Under the pieces are notes generated by a model. It saw only the letters and a list, made by a program, of their open reading frames with translations. It had not been told where the DNA came from and did no database searches. Positions 18,115-26,687 of a DNA stretch of 64,000 bases are shown piece after piece. Both the position numbers and the translations under genes were made by a program. The DNA is from Erysipelotrichaceae bacterium. Its GTDB lineage: Bacteria; Bacillota_I; Bacilli_A; Erysipelotrichales; Erysipelotrichaceae. Location: NCBI GenBank assembly GCA_017432895.1, contig JAFRIG010000053.1:1-64000 (forward strand). Reading direction: 5' to 3'. Numbering within the stretch: the first letter of the stretch is position 1; every line of letters begins with the position of its first letter.

Positions 18115-19125
18115 AAACATCTTTTCTTTGATCTGTGCCGTGATCTCTTCGTCGATCGCCGGATTGGCTTGCAGATAAGCTCTTACGGCATCGGAACCCT
18201 GACCGATCTTTTCGCCCTTATAGGCATACCAGGAACCAGATTTCTCAATGATACCCATTTCAACGCCCATATTGATGACTTCGGAGAGATGTGAGATACC
18301 TTCGCCATAATAGATCTCGACCTGACAGGTTTTGAACGGCGGTGCCACCTTGTTTTTGGCGATCTTGACATTGACCTTGTTGCCGATGACTTCCTGACCG
18401 TTTTTGATCGCTTCCGATTTTCTGACTTCCATTCTGATCGAAGAATAGAACTTCAAAGCTCGTCCACCGGTCGTCGTTTCGGGATTTCCGAACATGACAC
18501 CGACCTTTTCACGAAGCTGGTTGATAAAGATCGTCGTACAGCCGTTGGCATTCATGGCACCGGCCAGCTTACGCATCGCCTTGGACATCAGACGGGCATG
18601 AAGACCGATATTGGAATCACCCATTTCGCCATCCAGTTCCGCCTGCGGAACTAAGGCTGCGACCGAGTCGATGACGATCAGATCGATCGCTCCGGACTTG
18701 ATCAGTACTTCCGCGATCTCCAAAGCCTGTTCACCGGAATCGGGTTGGGAAAGTATCAGTTCATCGACATCAACACCCAATGCTTTGGCATAGCGGGGAT
18801 CGATAGCATGTTCGGCATCGATAAAAGCCGCTTTGCCACCGGTCTTCTGACATTCGGCGATACATTGCAAAGCCAAAGTCGTTTTACCCGAAGATTCCGG
18901 ACCGTATATCTCGACGATCCTGCCCTTTGGCAGACCGCCGACACCCAATGCATAGTCGATAGCAAGAGAACCGGTCGAGATCGCATCCACATCGACATTG
19001 GCGTGTTCGCCCAATTTCATGATCGATCCTTTGCCGTATTGTTTTTCAATAGCCTTCAAGGCTTCATTCAGCATCTGTTCTTTTTTATTATTCGAGACTT
19101 CGCTGACTTCTTCTTTTTTAGCCAC
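18094..19125 (-). CDS. recA: Recombinase RecA
   Basis: A 343-residue strand-exchange ATPase for homologous recombination and SOS activation. It has Walker [14 protein letters not shown], Walker [15 protein letters not shown], the L1 region [19 protein letters not shown], and L2 with [16 protein letters not shown]. The C-terminus is short and acidic (KKDEDQ). The start codon is GTG at 19125, preceded by AGGAGG. It lies 15 nt after pgsA and is probably cotranscribed with it, as in other Bacillota. No LexA box was seen nearby. Confidence 0.98.
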   Translation of the reverse strand: MAKKEEVSEVSNNKKEQMLNEALKAIEKQYGKGSIMKLGEHANVDVDAISTGSLAIDYALGVGGLPKGRIVEIYGPESSGKTTLALQCIAECQKTGGKAAFIDAEHAIDPRYAKALGVDVDELILSQPDSGEQALEIAEVLIKSGAIDLIVIDSVAALVPQAELDGEMGDSNIGLHARLMSKAMRKLAGAMNANGCTTIFINQLREKVGVMFGNPETTTGGRALKFYSSIRMEVRKSEAIKNGQEVIGNKVNVKIAKNKVAPPFKTCQVEIYYGEGISHLSEVINMGVEMGIIEKSGSWYAYKGEKIGQGSDAVRAYLQANPAIDEEITAQIKEKMFKKDEDQ

Positions 19126-19140
19126 TTTCTAATCCTCCTA

Positions 19141-19764
19141 CTACATTATTTGCAAAAAAAGTGCAGATTCCTCACATGGATTCAAAATATAATCGCGAAC
19201 CTGCATAAAATATGAATAACCGCCGGCCACGGAAATGAAAGTCGTGAACCAGATCAGGATCTCATCCACCGGAATGAACCGGAGTTCAAACGGGAGATTG
19301 TTTAATAAGATGATGACGATCGAAAACATCTGTAAGACCGTCTTAAGTTTGCCTAAGATACCGGCGGAAACCACGACACCTCTTTGAGCCGCAATCATAC
19401 GGCAACCGTCGACCACGATATCTCTCAATATCATCAGGATGCAGCAGACCAAAGGTATCATGTGCTTATAGGAAAGGATCAAAAGCATCATATTGACTAG
19501 CAGCTTATCCGCGATCGGATCGGCAAACTTGCCGAAAGTCGTCACCATATTATTCTTTCTGGCGATGTGGCCATCAAGATAATCGGTAAAGGATGCGATC
19601 GCAAAGATCCCGATGACGATCAAATTTAGATAAGGCAAGGTCACGTTGCCGACTGTGAACGATCCTAAAGAGATACCTGCTTCGCTATATGGAAACAGCC
19701 AGACCAGTGCCAGTACAGGCACCAGTACGATCCTGAATAATGTAAGTTTGTTCGGTAAATTCAT
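19141..19764 (-). CDS. pgsA: CDP-diacylglycerol-glycerol-3-phosphate 3-phosphatidyltransferase
   Basis: About 207 residues starting at MNLPNKLTLFRI, a typical PgsA N-terminus. It makes phosphatidylglycerol phosphate at the membrane. The CDP-alcohol transferase motif is DYLDGHIARKNN followed by FGKFADPIADKLL. Four to five hydrophobic segments are visible. The start at 19764 is preferred over 19782 because of the N-terminus, and because TATTAT lies exactly 6 nt upstream of it, so the mRNA may be leaderless. The gene runs into recA. Confidence 0.94.
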   Translation of the reverse strand: MNLPNKLTLFRIVLVPVLALVWLFPYSEAGISLGSFTVGNVTLPYLNLIVIGIFAIASFTDYLDGHIARKNNMVTTFGKFADPIADKLLVNMMLLILSYKHMIPLVCCILMILRDIVVDGCRMIAAQRGVVVSAGILGKLKTVLQMFSIVIILLNNLPFELRFIPVDEILIWFTTFISVAGGYSYFMQVRDYILNPCEESALFLQIM

Positions 19765-19779
19765 AAAAATATAATAACA
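19765..19779 (-). promoter_or_regulatory. Extended -10 positioned for a leaderless pgsA mRNA
   Basis: On the minus strand TG-T-TATTAT, then 6 nt (ATTTTT), then the pgsA ATG. No Shine-Dalgarno is present between them. Confidence 0.45.
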
Positions 19780-19843
19780 CAATTATCCGCATCTATAATT
19801 ATACTCTGACTAGAAATATATTCAAGTAAAAAGAAATATAAAG

Positions 19844-19867
19844 AAAAAAGACCATTTTCAGGTCTTT
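19844..19867 (-). terminator. Terminator of rnpB
   Basis: On the minus strand AAAGACC, loop TGAAAAT, GGTCTTT followed by T-rich sequence. It lies immediately after the P1 helix of the RNase P RNA. Confidence 0.88.
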
Positions 19868-20204
19868 CATAACAACATTCAATAAGCCATGTTCTGTACT
19901 GGACAATCATTTATCTGCACATTGTGCCCCGATCATCACTTCATTTCGTTAGACCAGGTTCCCCTACCAAATTTGGGTTTCTCGCTTAAGGGGTTTATCA
20001 CGTTCCACTTGCTCATTTCTGAACAACTCGTCTCTTTGACACTTTTACAGGCTATTTCCATGGATCTCTCTTTAGGAAACTCGCCAGCCGTCAGCTTGCG
20101 CTGCCCAAGCTTATTTTTTCACTTGGCATAAACACTACATCCGTCGCAGGATGTGCGAGCATGGACTTTCCTCTGATCGCTCAGCGATTGTCTGAATGTT
20201 ATTT
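19868..20204 (-). ncRNA. rnpB: RNase P RNA, bacterial type B
   Basis: The catalytic RNA that trims tRNA 5' ends. On the minus strand the conserved cores are all present: GAGGAAAGTCCATGCTCGCAC near the 5' end, the CCTGTAAAAGTGTCAAAGAGACGAG-type region (P8-P9 area), AAACCC, GGTAGGGGAACC, GATAAATGATTGTCC and ACAGAACATGGCTTA at the 3' end. Helix P1 forms from AACATTC at the 5' end and GAATGTT at the 3' end. The absence of a type A P13/P14 layout and the sequence fit the type B form of Bacillota. Placement directly after gpsB matches Bacillus. Ends are approximate. Confidence 0.95.
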
Positions 20205-20513
20205 TTTATAAACTAATTCTTCGAGTCTGGAAATTCTCTTCAAAACATCGACGGAACTGTAAGAAGTCGTATTCGACAGATCGAACGCCATCTTTCTTCC
20301 TTCCAGTTCGATATTCTTTGCAGTGAGGTCCTTGACCTGATTCTGCAGAGTCGTAACCGCATCTAAAAGCTGCTGGATATTCTCTTCCATGATCTGATAG
20401 TCTTCCAGGACATTGTCCAAAAAGGCATCAACTTCGGCAGGTGAATACCCCTTGAAATCGATATTGAACTCTTTGTTGAGAATTTCTTCCGGTGTAAGGT
20501 TCAGCTTTTCCAT
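20199..20513 (-). CDS. gpsB: Cell-cycle protein GpsB (DivIVA family)
   Basis: A 104-residue coiled-coil protein. The DivIVA-type N-terminal domain reads LTPEEILNKEFNIDFKGYSPAEVDAFLD and is followed by a coiled coil and a short C-terminal helical domain. GpsB shuttles between septum and side wall and docks class A PBPs and, in some species, the PASTA kinase; both protein types are encoded in this window. The ribosome site AGGAGAT precedes the ATG. The stop codon overlaps the 5' end of rnpB. Confidence 0.93.
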   Translation of the reverse strand: MEKLNLTPEEILNKEFNIDFKGYSPAEVDAFLDNVLEDYQIMEENIQQLLDAVTTLQNQVKDLTAKNIELEGRKMAFDLSNTTSYSSVDVLKRISRLEELVYKK

Positions 20514-20531
20514 ATCTATCTCCTAGATTAA

Positions 20532-20560
20532 ATAATAAACTAAAAAACAAGCGCTTTCAA
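20532..20560 (-). promoter_or_regulatory. Promoter of gpsB
   Basis: On the minus strand TTGAAA (20555-20560), 17-nt spacer, TATTAT (20532-20537). rnpB is likely transcribed at least partly from here. Confidence 0.75.
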
Positions 20561-20613
20561 GCAAACTAGCATTTTATTGCATCATTATTATATAATAATC
20601 TTTAGGTGAAAAT

Positions 20614-21177
20614 ATGAAGTATCCTAACAGCGGCAAAGTCTATGTGAAACCAAACGTCTCCGCTTCCAACCGCGGAATGTCACTTGAAGAAGACATCAAC
20701 AGGACCAACCAGTATTACTTGAGTGAAGACATTGCCGTCATTCACAAAAAGCCGACACCGATCACGATCGTGAAAGTCGACTATCCGAAAAGAAGTGCGG
20801 CCAAGATCACCGAAGCCTACTTCAAGCTTCCTTCCACTACGGACTACAACGGTATATTCAAGGGGAGATATATCGATTTCGAAGCCAAGGAATGTGAATC
20901 GAATACTTCGTTTCCGTTTTCATCTATCCACGCGCATCAGATCGAACATCTGCGCAGTGTGCTTAAGCAAGGGGCTATAGCCTTTATCATTCTACGCATG
21001 GTCAATTATGATAAAGACTTTCTGATTAAAGCTGATGATTTTATCGCGTTCTACGACCGCAAGGAAAGGAAATCCCTTCCGTACAGCTGGATCGAGGAAC
21101 ATGGTTTTGTAATTGGAAAAAGCTATATCAAACCATGCGACTATCTCTCGATCGTAACTGAAGCCTTTGAAGTATAG
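20614..21177 (+). CDS. recU: Holliday junction resolvase RecU
   Basis: A 187-residue endonuclease that resolves recombination intermediates and modulates RecA in Gram-positive bacteria. Family blocks: NRGMSLEEDINRTNQYYL, AVIHKKPTPI, the catalytic-site region GRYIDFEAKE and SSIHAHQIEHL. A TATAAT box at 20591-20596 and an AGGTGA ribosome site precede the ATG. As in Bacillus, it is followed directly by a class A penicillin-binding protein gene, 14 nt downstream. Confidence 0.95.
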   Translation: MKYPNSGKVYVKPNVSASNRGMSLEEDINRTNQYYLSEDIAVIHKKPTPITIVKVDYPKRSAAKITEAYFKLPSTTDYNGIFKGRYIDFEAKECESNTSFPFSSIHAHQIEHLRSVLKQGAIAFIILRMVNYDKDFLIKADDFIAFYDRKERKSLPYSWIEEHGFVIGKSYIKPCDYLSIVTEAFEV

Positions 21178-21191
21178 GGAGTAATGAAATT

Positions 21192-24100
21192 ATGGCAAAC
21201 AAAGTAAAAAAGAAAAGAAAGATCAGTAAAGTCAACCTATGGGCGACGATCGTTTCGATCATAGCCGCCATAGGCCTGGTAGGACTGATCACCGGAATCG
21301 CGCTGATCGCGACTCTTTTGCGTAACAAACCGACGCTCAATCCTTCGGATTTCGATCAGGCCGAATCTTCCGTCATTTACGATTCACAAGGCGAAGAGAT
21401 CGCCAACCTCGGCATCGTCATCAGACAGAATGTCGAATACGAAGAGATACCCAATTGCGTCATTGATGCCTTCGTTGCCATCGAAGACTCCCGTTATTTC
21501 CAGCACAATGGTTTCGACGTCCCCCGTTTCACCAAGGCTCTTTTGGAAAACATCAGAACGATGTCCTTTGGTCAGGGCGGATCGACTTTTACGATGCAGT
21601 TAGTCAAGAATACCTACTTTACCAACGATGAGACAGGCGAACAGGCTTCCCGCAGCGGCGCCAGCGGCGTCAAGCGTAAGGTCCAGGAGATCGCTCTGGC
21701 GATGGAATTAGAAGAAGCCAAGTCCAAACAGGATATCTTTGAATCCTACGTCAACAAACTCAACTTCGGCGGTTCCAACAATATCCGCGGTATCCAGAAA
21801 GCGGCGCAGTACTATTTCGGTAAAGACCTCAAGGAATGCAACCTTGTTGAAGGTGCCCTTTTAGCAGGCGTCATCAACGCCCCCAACTACTACAACCCTT
21901 TCTACAATCTGGAAGCGGCGCAGGAAAGAGTTACCGAAGTTCTATATCAGATGAAGAACCACGGCTACATCTCACAAAAAGAATACGAGCTGGCCAAATC
22001 GGTAAGAGTTGAAGACGTCCTCAAGGATCCTTACACATCCGATAAAAACGGTGAAGGTATCCCCTATCAGGCTTATATCGACCAGGTCGTCGCCGAAGTC
22101 ATGTCAATTACAAACTTAGATCCATATACGACTACAATGCATATCTATACCTATATGAACAAAGGCATCCAGGAAGAAATGGACGCCATTCAGGCCGGCA
22201 ATATGGATGAAGAATACCTGCAGTTCCCCGATGAATACTTCGAATGTGCCTCAGTCGCCATCAAGAATTCCACCGGTGAAGTCGTCGGTATCATGGGTGG
22301 CAGAAACTATGCCAATGGCGGACAGTTATTGCTGAACCATGCGACCGAACAGTACAAACAGCCAGGTTCCACCATCAAACCGATCCTGGATTATGCCCTG
22401 GCCTTTGAAAACCTGGGCTGGGCAACCGACCACGTCTTGACCGATAAACCGATGTGGCTGGATTCCTCCAACCAGATCGTCGTCATCAACGACTCCGGTA
22501 CTTATGTCGGTGACGTTACCTTAAAACAGGCTGTCGGTCAATCCATCAACACCTGTGCCGTGCAGACTTTACAGGCTGTGCTTGATGCCAAGAAATACGA
22601 ATATGTCGTCAACTACGCTCAATCTTTAGGCTATGATTTTACACTTGAAGATTTCGATATCCAGTATGCGATCGGCGGTAATACTTGCGAAGTTACGCCA
22701 TACCAGCATGCCGCTGCCTATGCGGCGATCATGAACTATGGTGTCTATACTCCGCCTCATACGATCTCTCGCATCGAATTTACCAATGGCAAGTCGCCGA
22801 TCACGCCGGTCTACAATTCGACTGAAGTCATCTCGGAAGCCGCAGCCTTCTTAACGACCGAGCTGATGTATTCCAATGTTGCCAGCTATGGCGGTTCCTA
22901 TTCCTTCGTCAAATCCGATGAATATGACGTCTATGGCAAGACCGGTACGACCGACTATGGTTCAACGGCTGTCGATTACGGTATTCCTTCCGGTTCCATT
23001 AAGGATGGCTGGCTGGTCGCCGCAACCTCGGAATATACGACTGTCACCTGGGTCGGCTACGAAAAGATCGTCACAGGTCAGCAGTCCTATATCACCAGAG
23101 ACTACTACTACAACGACAGACCGCAAGGCAAGATCGCTCATCTGATCTTAGAAGCCTGCTATGAATATGGTGAAAACAAACCGGTCAAACTGACAAAACC
23201 GGCCGGTGTCACCAGCATCACCCATGTCATCGGCACTTGGCCGTATGCCGCCTTTACCGAAGGCATGGATACTTCCTTAAGAACAACGGGTCTGATCAAG
23301 TCCGATTCCGTGAAACTTGTTTCGCTGGCTACGCCAAAGATCGAGAATCTGTCCGATTTCGATATCAAAGTCGATTCAGCATTAACGATCAAATGGGCCG
23401 AATATCCCGATAAGAACAAACTCGATACTGCCTCTAGTGTCAAAGATATTTCCCTGAGGAACTCCTCCGGCGAAGTTATTATCGCCGCAACCGGAACATG
23501 TCTGTTTGATTACACCAAGCTCTATGGTCCGATCAGATATACCGCCGATGTAACGATCAACGGCAATACGGAGCACATCACAAGTAAAGAAAACAAATAC
23601 GATATGAATCTGCACGCTTCACCAGGTGATAAGGTCAAAGTCGAAGGATACTACGCATTTGAAAACGGATCCTTCGCCTCAAACAAGATCTCCAAAGAAG
23701 CAACAATTACGGCGACTATTCAAATCCCAAGTTCCAACGCCAGCCAGTCTGATGTTGAAAACTGGGCAAGCCGTTACGACTTTGTGACTTACAAGACGGA
23801 AATGACCAATGATCCGGCTCTGCTTAACCGCAGGTTCAAAGCTGTCGATCAAAGCGGCAACGAACTATCAGCCGGTCAAAGTATTACCGTCAACAATTCC
23901 TCCTTCAAAGTCACAATTACCTACTACGTAGAAAGAGACCATACCTTAAGTATCGTCACTACCTCTTCAAATAATGGAAAGACTTTGAATCTGACAGCCC
24001 AGTATGACGAGTATAGCGACTTTAACGAATGGGATTACAACAGCATCGACGGGCTCTCATTCACCGAGAACGGAAGTCAGCTGTCGATCTCTGTTAACGG

Positions 24101-24215
24101 TACGCCTACCGCTACATCCTTTGTGGTGAAGGCTTCCACCAATTACAAATCGTCCAATATAACGATCTATATCCATACAGCCGAAGACGGTACGGTCACG
24201 ATTTCTGCCGAATAA
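21192..24215 (+). CDS. Class A penicillin-binding protein (transglycosylase/transpeptidase)
   Basis: 1007 residues: bifunctional peptidoglycan synthase of the PBP1A/PonA type. A short basic cytosolic N-terminus leads to a transmembrane segment (about 18-40). The GT51 glycosyltransferase follows, with EDSRYFQHNGFD and GQGGSTFTMQLVKN. The transpeptidase carries STIKP (nucleophile Ser), SIN and KTGTT. About 300 extra residues follow (from about 700): an Ig/fibronectin-like stretch, a PASTA-like repeat (about 850-915) and another beta-rich part. recU-PBP order is conserved in Bacillota. GpsB, encoded nearby on the other strand, is the expected partner. Confidence 0.93.
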   Translation: MANKVKKKRKISKVNLWATIVSIIAAIGLVGLITGIALIATLLRNKPTLNPSDFDQAESSVIYDSQGEEIANLGIVIRQNVEYEEIPNCVIDAFVAIEDSRYFQHNGFDVPRFTKALLENIRTMSFGQGGSTFTMQLVKNTYFTNDETGEQASRSGASGVKRKVQEIALAMELEEAKSKQDIFESYVNKLNFGGSNNIRGIQKAAQYYFGKDLKECNLVEGALLAGVINAPNYYNPFYNLEAAQERVTEVLYQMKNHGYISQKEYELAKSVRVEDVLKDPYTSDKNGEGIPYQAYIDQVVAEVMSITNLDPYTTTMHIYTYMNKGIQEEMDAIQAGNMDEEYLQFPDEYFECASVAIKNSTGEVVGIMGGRNYANGGQLLLNHATEQYKQPGSTIKPILDYALAFENLGWATDHVLTDKPMWLDSSNQIVVINDSGTYVGDVTLKQAVGQSINTCAVQTLQAVLDAKKYEYVVNYAQSLGYDFTLEDFDIQYAIGGNTCEVTPYQHAAAYAAIMNYGVYTPPHTISRIEFTNGKSPITPVYNSTEVISEAAAFLTTELMYSNVASYGGSYSFVKSDEYDVYGKTGTTDYGSTAVDYGIPSGSIKDGWLVAATSEYTTVTWVGYEKIVTGQQSYITRDYYYNDRPQGKIAHLILEACYEYGENKPVKLTKPAGVTSITHVIGTWPYAAFTEGMDTSLRTTGLIKSDSVKLVSLATPKIENLSDFDIKVDSALTIKWAEYPDKNKLDTASSVKDISLRNSSGEVIIAATGTCLFDYTKLYGPIRYTADVTINGNTEHITSKENKYDMNLHASPGDKVKVEGYYAFENGSFASNKISKEATITATIQIPSSNASQSDVENWASRYDFVTYKTEMTNDPALLNRRFKAVDQSGNELSAGQSITVNNSSFKVTITYYVERDHTLSIVTTSSNNGKTLNLTAQYDEYSDFNEWDYNSIDGLSFTENGSQLSISVNGTPTATSFVVKASTNYKSSNITIYIHTAEDGTVTISAE

Positions 24216-24220
24216 CAGTT

Positions 24221-24250
24221 AAAGGTCCGAGCATATCGGACCTTTCTAAT
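24221..24250 (+). terminator. Terminator of recU-PBP
   Basis: AAAGGTCCGA (24221-24230), loop GCATA, TCGGACCTTT (24236-24245). The T tract is weak (CCTTTCTAATTG), but the 10-bp stem is perfect. Confidence 0.75.
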
Positions 24251-24275
24251 TGACTAAAACTTTTATATTCACAAC

Positions 24276-24306
24276 AAAAAAGTGAAGCTTTAAACTTCAC
24301 TTTTTT
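24276..24306 (-). terminator. Terminator of the truB-to-Asp23 cluster
   Basis: AAAAAAGTGAAG (24276-24287) pairs with CTTCACTTTTTT (24295-24306); T runs lie on both strands, so it can also back up termination of the PBP gene. It overlaps the stop codon of the Asp23-family gene. Confidence 0.85.
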
Positions 24307-24617
24307 TCTTTGACTGATTCAAAACCCTGGATATCGATATCGATTTTCTTGCATTCGATACCCGTCATCAACAGGACTGCTTCATTGATCTCATCCTGGA
24401 TCTTATTGCACAGCTTAACGATATCGCTGCCCTGTTTGACCCTGATCGAGACGTTCATTTCCGGCTCACCGTTCTTATTGAATTTGCATTCGACGAATTC
24501 ATTGTCTTTTTTGGCCGGATAGACATTCTTGACATTTGAACAGGCAATGGCGGCAATATCTTTAAAGGCTTTTTCGCTTATCGTATAAGTTCCGATCTCG
24601 TTTCTTTTAAGTTCCAT
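24297..24617 (-). CDS. Asp23/Gls24 family envelope stress response protein
   Basis: A 106-residue protein with the Asp23 fold pattern: NEIGTYTISEKAFKDIAAIACSNVKNV at the N-terminus and a second half VSIRVKQGSDIVKLCNKIQDEINEAVLLMTG. It is a little shorter than Bacillus YqhY or AmaP-linked Asp23. Members are membrane-associated scaffolds or acetyl-CoA carboxylase regulators; which applies here is unclear. A TATAAT (24637-24642) and a GAGGAAA ribosome site precede it, so it can be transcribed separately from the genes upstream. Confidence 0.85.
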   Translation of the reverse strand: MELKRNEIGTYTISEKAFKDIAAIACSNVKNVYPAKKDNEFVECKFNKNGEPEMNVSIRVKQGSDIVKLCNKIQDEINEAVLLMTGIECKKIDIDIQGFESVKEKK

Positions 24618-24637
24618 AGTTTTTTCCTCAAAAAAGA

Positions 24638-25933
24638 TTATAGCATTCTTCTAAGTCCTTTAGGATATTTATTTTTTAAGATACCATTGCTGCACTTGCC
24701 ATAGCCCAAAGAGATGCCTTTATATGTTACAAGATAATAATGTGATTCTTCGTTTATTTTCAATTCATTTCCGGAGATAAAAGAATCGTATTCTTTATCA
24801 TGCAGATCATAGACATATCGGAACTTTCCGATCAGCGTATTGGAACGATACAATGCATGACTTGGTTCAAAGCGTTTCTTGACCACATCGCCCAGATAGA
24901 TGCCATAGCGCATGATTGAGTTCTTCAGATCCGGCAATGATTTTAACGACAGATAGAAGTGTTCGTTGTATTTATAAAGATAATAATCTTTGATCAAAAG
25001 ATTTTCTTTAATAAAATCATCAACAAGTTTTTCCTTAACCGTTTTTAAGGGCTTGATCCTCGAGCTTTCCTCTTCACCTTCTTTGATCATAATGGCGAAG
25101 AACTGGCCTTCCGTGTCATTCAAAGGTGAAAGCTTTACTGTTCCTTCAATTCTTGAAAACGAAGGCATATCGATCTTTACAAGTTTCATATCGCTGTGTC
25201 TTTGTAAGAATGATTCGATCTGATCTTCATCTTCTTCAAAGGCGTAGGTACAGGTCGAATACACCAGAAAGCCGCCTCTGCTCAACATGACATAAGCTTC
25301 TTCCAAGAGCTTTTTCTGGATCTGAGCCAGATTTTCGATATTGCTTAAGGAGTAGGTATCAAAGATCTCAGGGAATTTACGGATCATGCCTTCACCTGAA
25401 CATGGCGCATCCAGGATCACCAGATCGGCGTATCCGCTTAATTGTTCAGATAAAATCGAAGTATCCTTGTTGGTAATGATGACATTATCTAAGCCCAGGC
25501 GTTCCAGATTGGAAGTAAGGATGGATGCTCTATCATGGGAAACGTCGTTGGCGATCAGTAAAGCATCTTTATTTACCCTATTTAAGATGTTGATGCTTTT
25601 GCCGCCGGGTGCCGCACACATATCGACGATGATATTTATGTTTTTGTCTTTAAAAAAAGAAGTGGTCAAGGATGCGGCGATATCCTGAGGATAGATCAGT
25701 CCCAGTTCATAGGCTTTGGTTTTTCCGATATTATCGCTTTCGTAATAATAGTTTTCATTGCTTAAAGGGCTTTTTTTAAGCGGAAAATCGATCAATGATA
25801 AGATCTTATCCTTGTTTGCTTTGCTGGTATTCAGAAACAAAGCCTGGGTGGCAGGCTCATTTAATTTTGTTAAAAAAAGATTACTGTCTTCACCAAAATA
25901 GGATCTGACTCTTTGTTCAAAAAGTTCCTTCAT
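24638..25933 (-). CDS. rRNA cytosine-C5 methyltransferase, RsmF/NOL1-NOP2-Sun type
   Basis: A 431-residue enzyme with a short N-terminal domain and an AdoMet-binding core: VDMCAAPGGKSINI, ILDAPCSGEGMIRK with the PC motif, and the second catalytic Cys in YSTCTYAFEEDEDQ. A C-terminal PUA-like part (about 330-431) ends in ILKNKYPKGLRRML, as in the RsmF/YebU group. By family it makes m5C in 16S rRNA. It is a paralogue of rsmB at 4.5 kb. The start overlaps ribF by 17 nt. Confidence 0.9.
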   Translation of the reverse strand: MKELFEQRVRSYFGEDSNLFLTKLNEPATQALFLNTSKANKDKILSLIDFPLKKSPLSNENYYYESDNIGKTKAYELGLIYPQDIAASLTTSFFKDKNINIIVDMCAAPGGKSINILNRVNKDALLIANDVSHDRASILTSNLERLGLDNVIITNKDTSILSEQLSGYADLVILDAPCSGEGMIRKFPEIFDTYSLSNIENLAQIQKKLLEEAYVMLSRGGFLVYSTCTYAFEEDEDQIESFLQRHSDMKLVKIDMPSFSRIEGTVKLSPLNDTEGQFFAIMIKEGEEESSRIKPLKTVKEKLVDDFIKENLLIKDYYLYKYNEHFYLSLKSLPDLKNSIMRYGIYLGDVVKKRFEPSHALYRSNTLIGKFRYVYDLHDKEYDSFISGNELKINEESHYYLVTYKGISLGYGKCSNGILKNKYPKGLRRML

Positions 25934-26687
25934 CGATACCCTTTTCGTTTATATAGATCAATGATCCTGTTTCATAATATTTTTCAGATATGACATGGAA
26001 ACACTCGTCTTCAACTTTTAACAGATCGGAGTAATAACCCTGCTTTAACATCAGACACTCCGGATCGACAAGCTTAGCTTTAACAAGCCATTTTTCGCCA
26101 TTTTCCCTGCATTCCCTGACTTCACAGATAAAATGATATGGAAAGCCTAAAAGCTCTTCAGAAAGCCTGAAATCGCCGGAAACGATCGTTTCTTTGATAC
26201 GTGTCGAGGAGATCTTGGAACCAAGATAGGTCTCTTCATGAATGACGATCGTCTCAAAGTTACCTTTTTCTTTTAAGAGCTCTTCATTGCCTTTGCCATA
26301 CTGGCCAAAGGAGAAATCATAACCGCAGATCAGTTTTTCGATATTCAGTCTATTGAGATCCTCACTGATAAATCCATCCGCCGGCATATTCATGAATTCT
26401 TCCGTAAAAGAAAAGACGATCAGTTTTTCAATGCCAAACTTTTCCGCCAGTTTTAAGCGATAAAAGTCGGGAAAAAGATGAGAGACTTTTGTTTTGGATA
26501 TCACTTTGATCGGATCAGGCAAAAAACAGATAAGAGCTGCTTTCAAATCATTTAACTTAGCTTCAGCTACGGTCTTTTCGATCAGTTTCTGATGACCACG
26601 ATGAAAACCATCGAAATAGCCGATGCAGGCAACTGATCTTTCAAGTTTGGGAATAATACCTTTATCGATCCTGATGATCTCTACCAT
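25917..26687 (-). CDS. ribF: RibF-like FAD synthetase, riboflavin-kinase domain not recognisable
   Basis: 256 residues against about 310 for a complete RibF. The FMN adenylyltransferase half is clear: ACIGYFDGFHRGHQKLIEK, ALICFLPDP, CGYDFSFGQYGKG and ISSTRIKETIVSGD. The C-terminal part (about 165-256) starts LLGFPYHFICEVREC, but lacks the GRxxGFPTANI block that binds riboflavin and ATP in the kinase domain. It may therefore make FAD from FMN only, or may have a degenerate second domain. It lies between truB and the methylase, overlapping both. The truB-ribF pairing is typical. Confidence 0.85.
   Translation of the reverse strand: MVEIIRIDKGIIPKLERSVACIGYFDGFHRGHQKLIEKTVAEAKLNDLKAALICFLPDPIKVISKTKVSHLFPDFYRLKLAEKFGIEKLIVFSFTEEFMNMPADGFISEDLNRLNIEKLICGYDFSFGQYGKGNEELLKEKGNFETIVIHEETYLGSKISSTRIKETIVSGDFRLSEELLGFPYHFICEVRECRENGEKWLVKAKLVDPECLMLKQGYYSDLLKVEDECFHVISEKYYETGSLIYINEKGIDEGTF

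Noticed and set aside
20545-20562. Possible CcpA site TTGAAAGCGCTTGTTT near gpsB
   Set aside because: Two positions miss the consensus and the match coincides with the -35 box; not convincing for a division gene.
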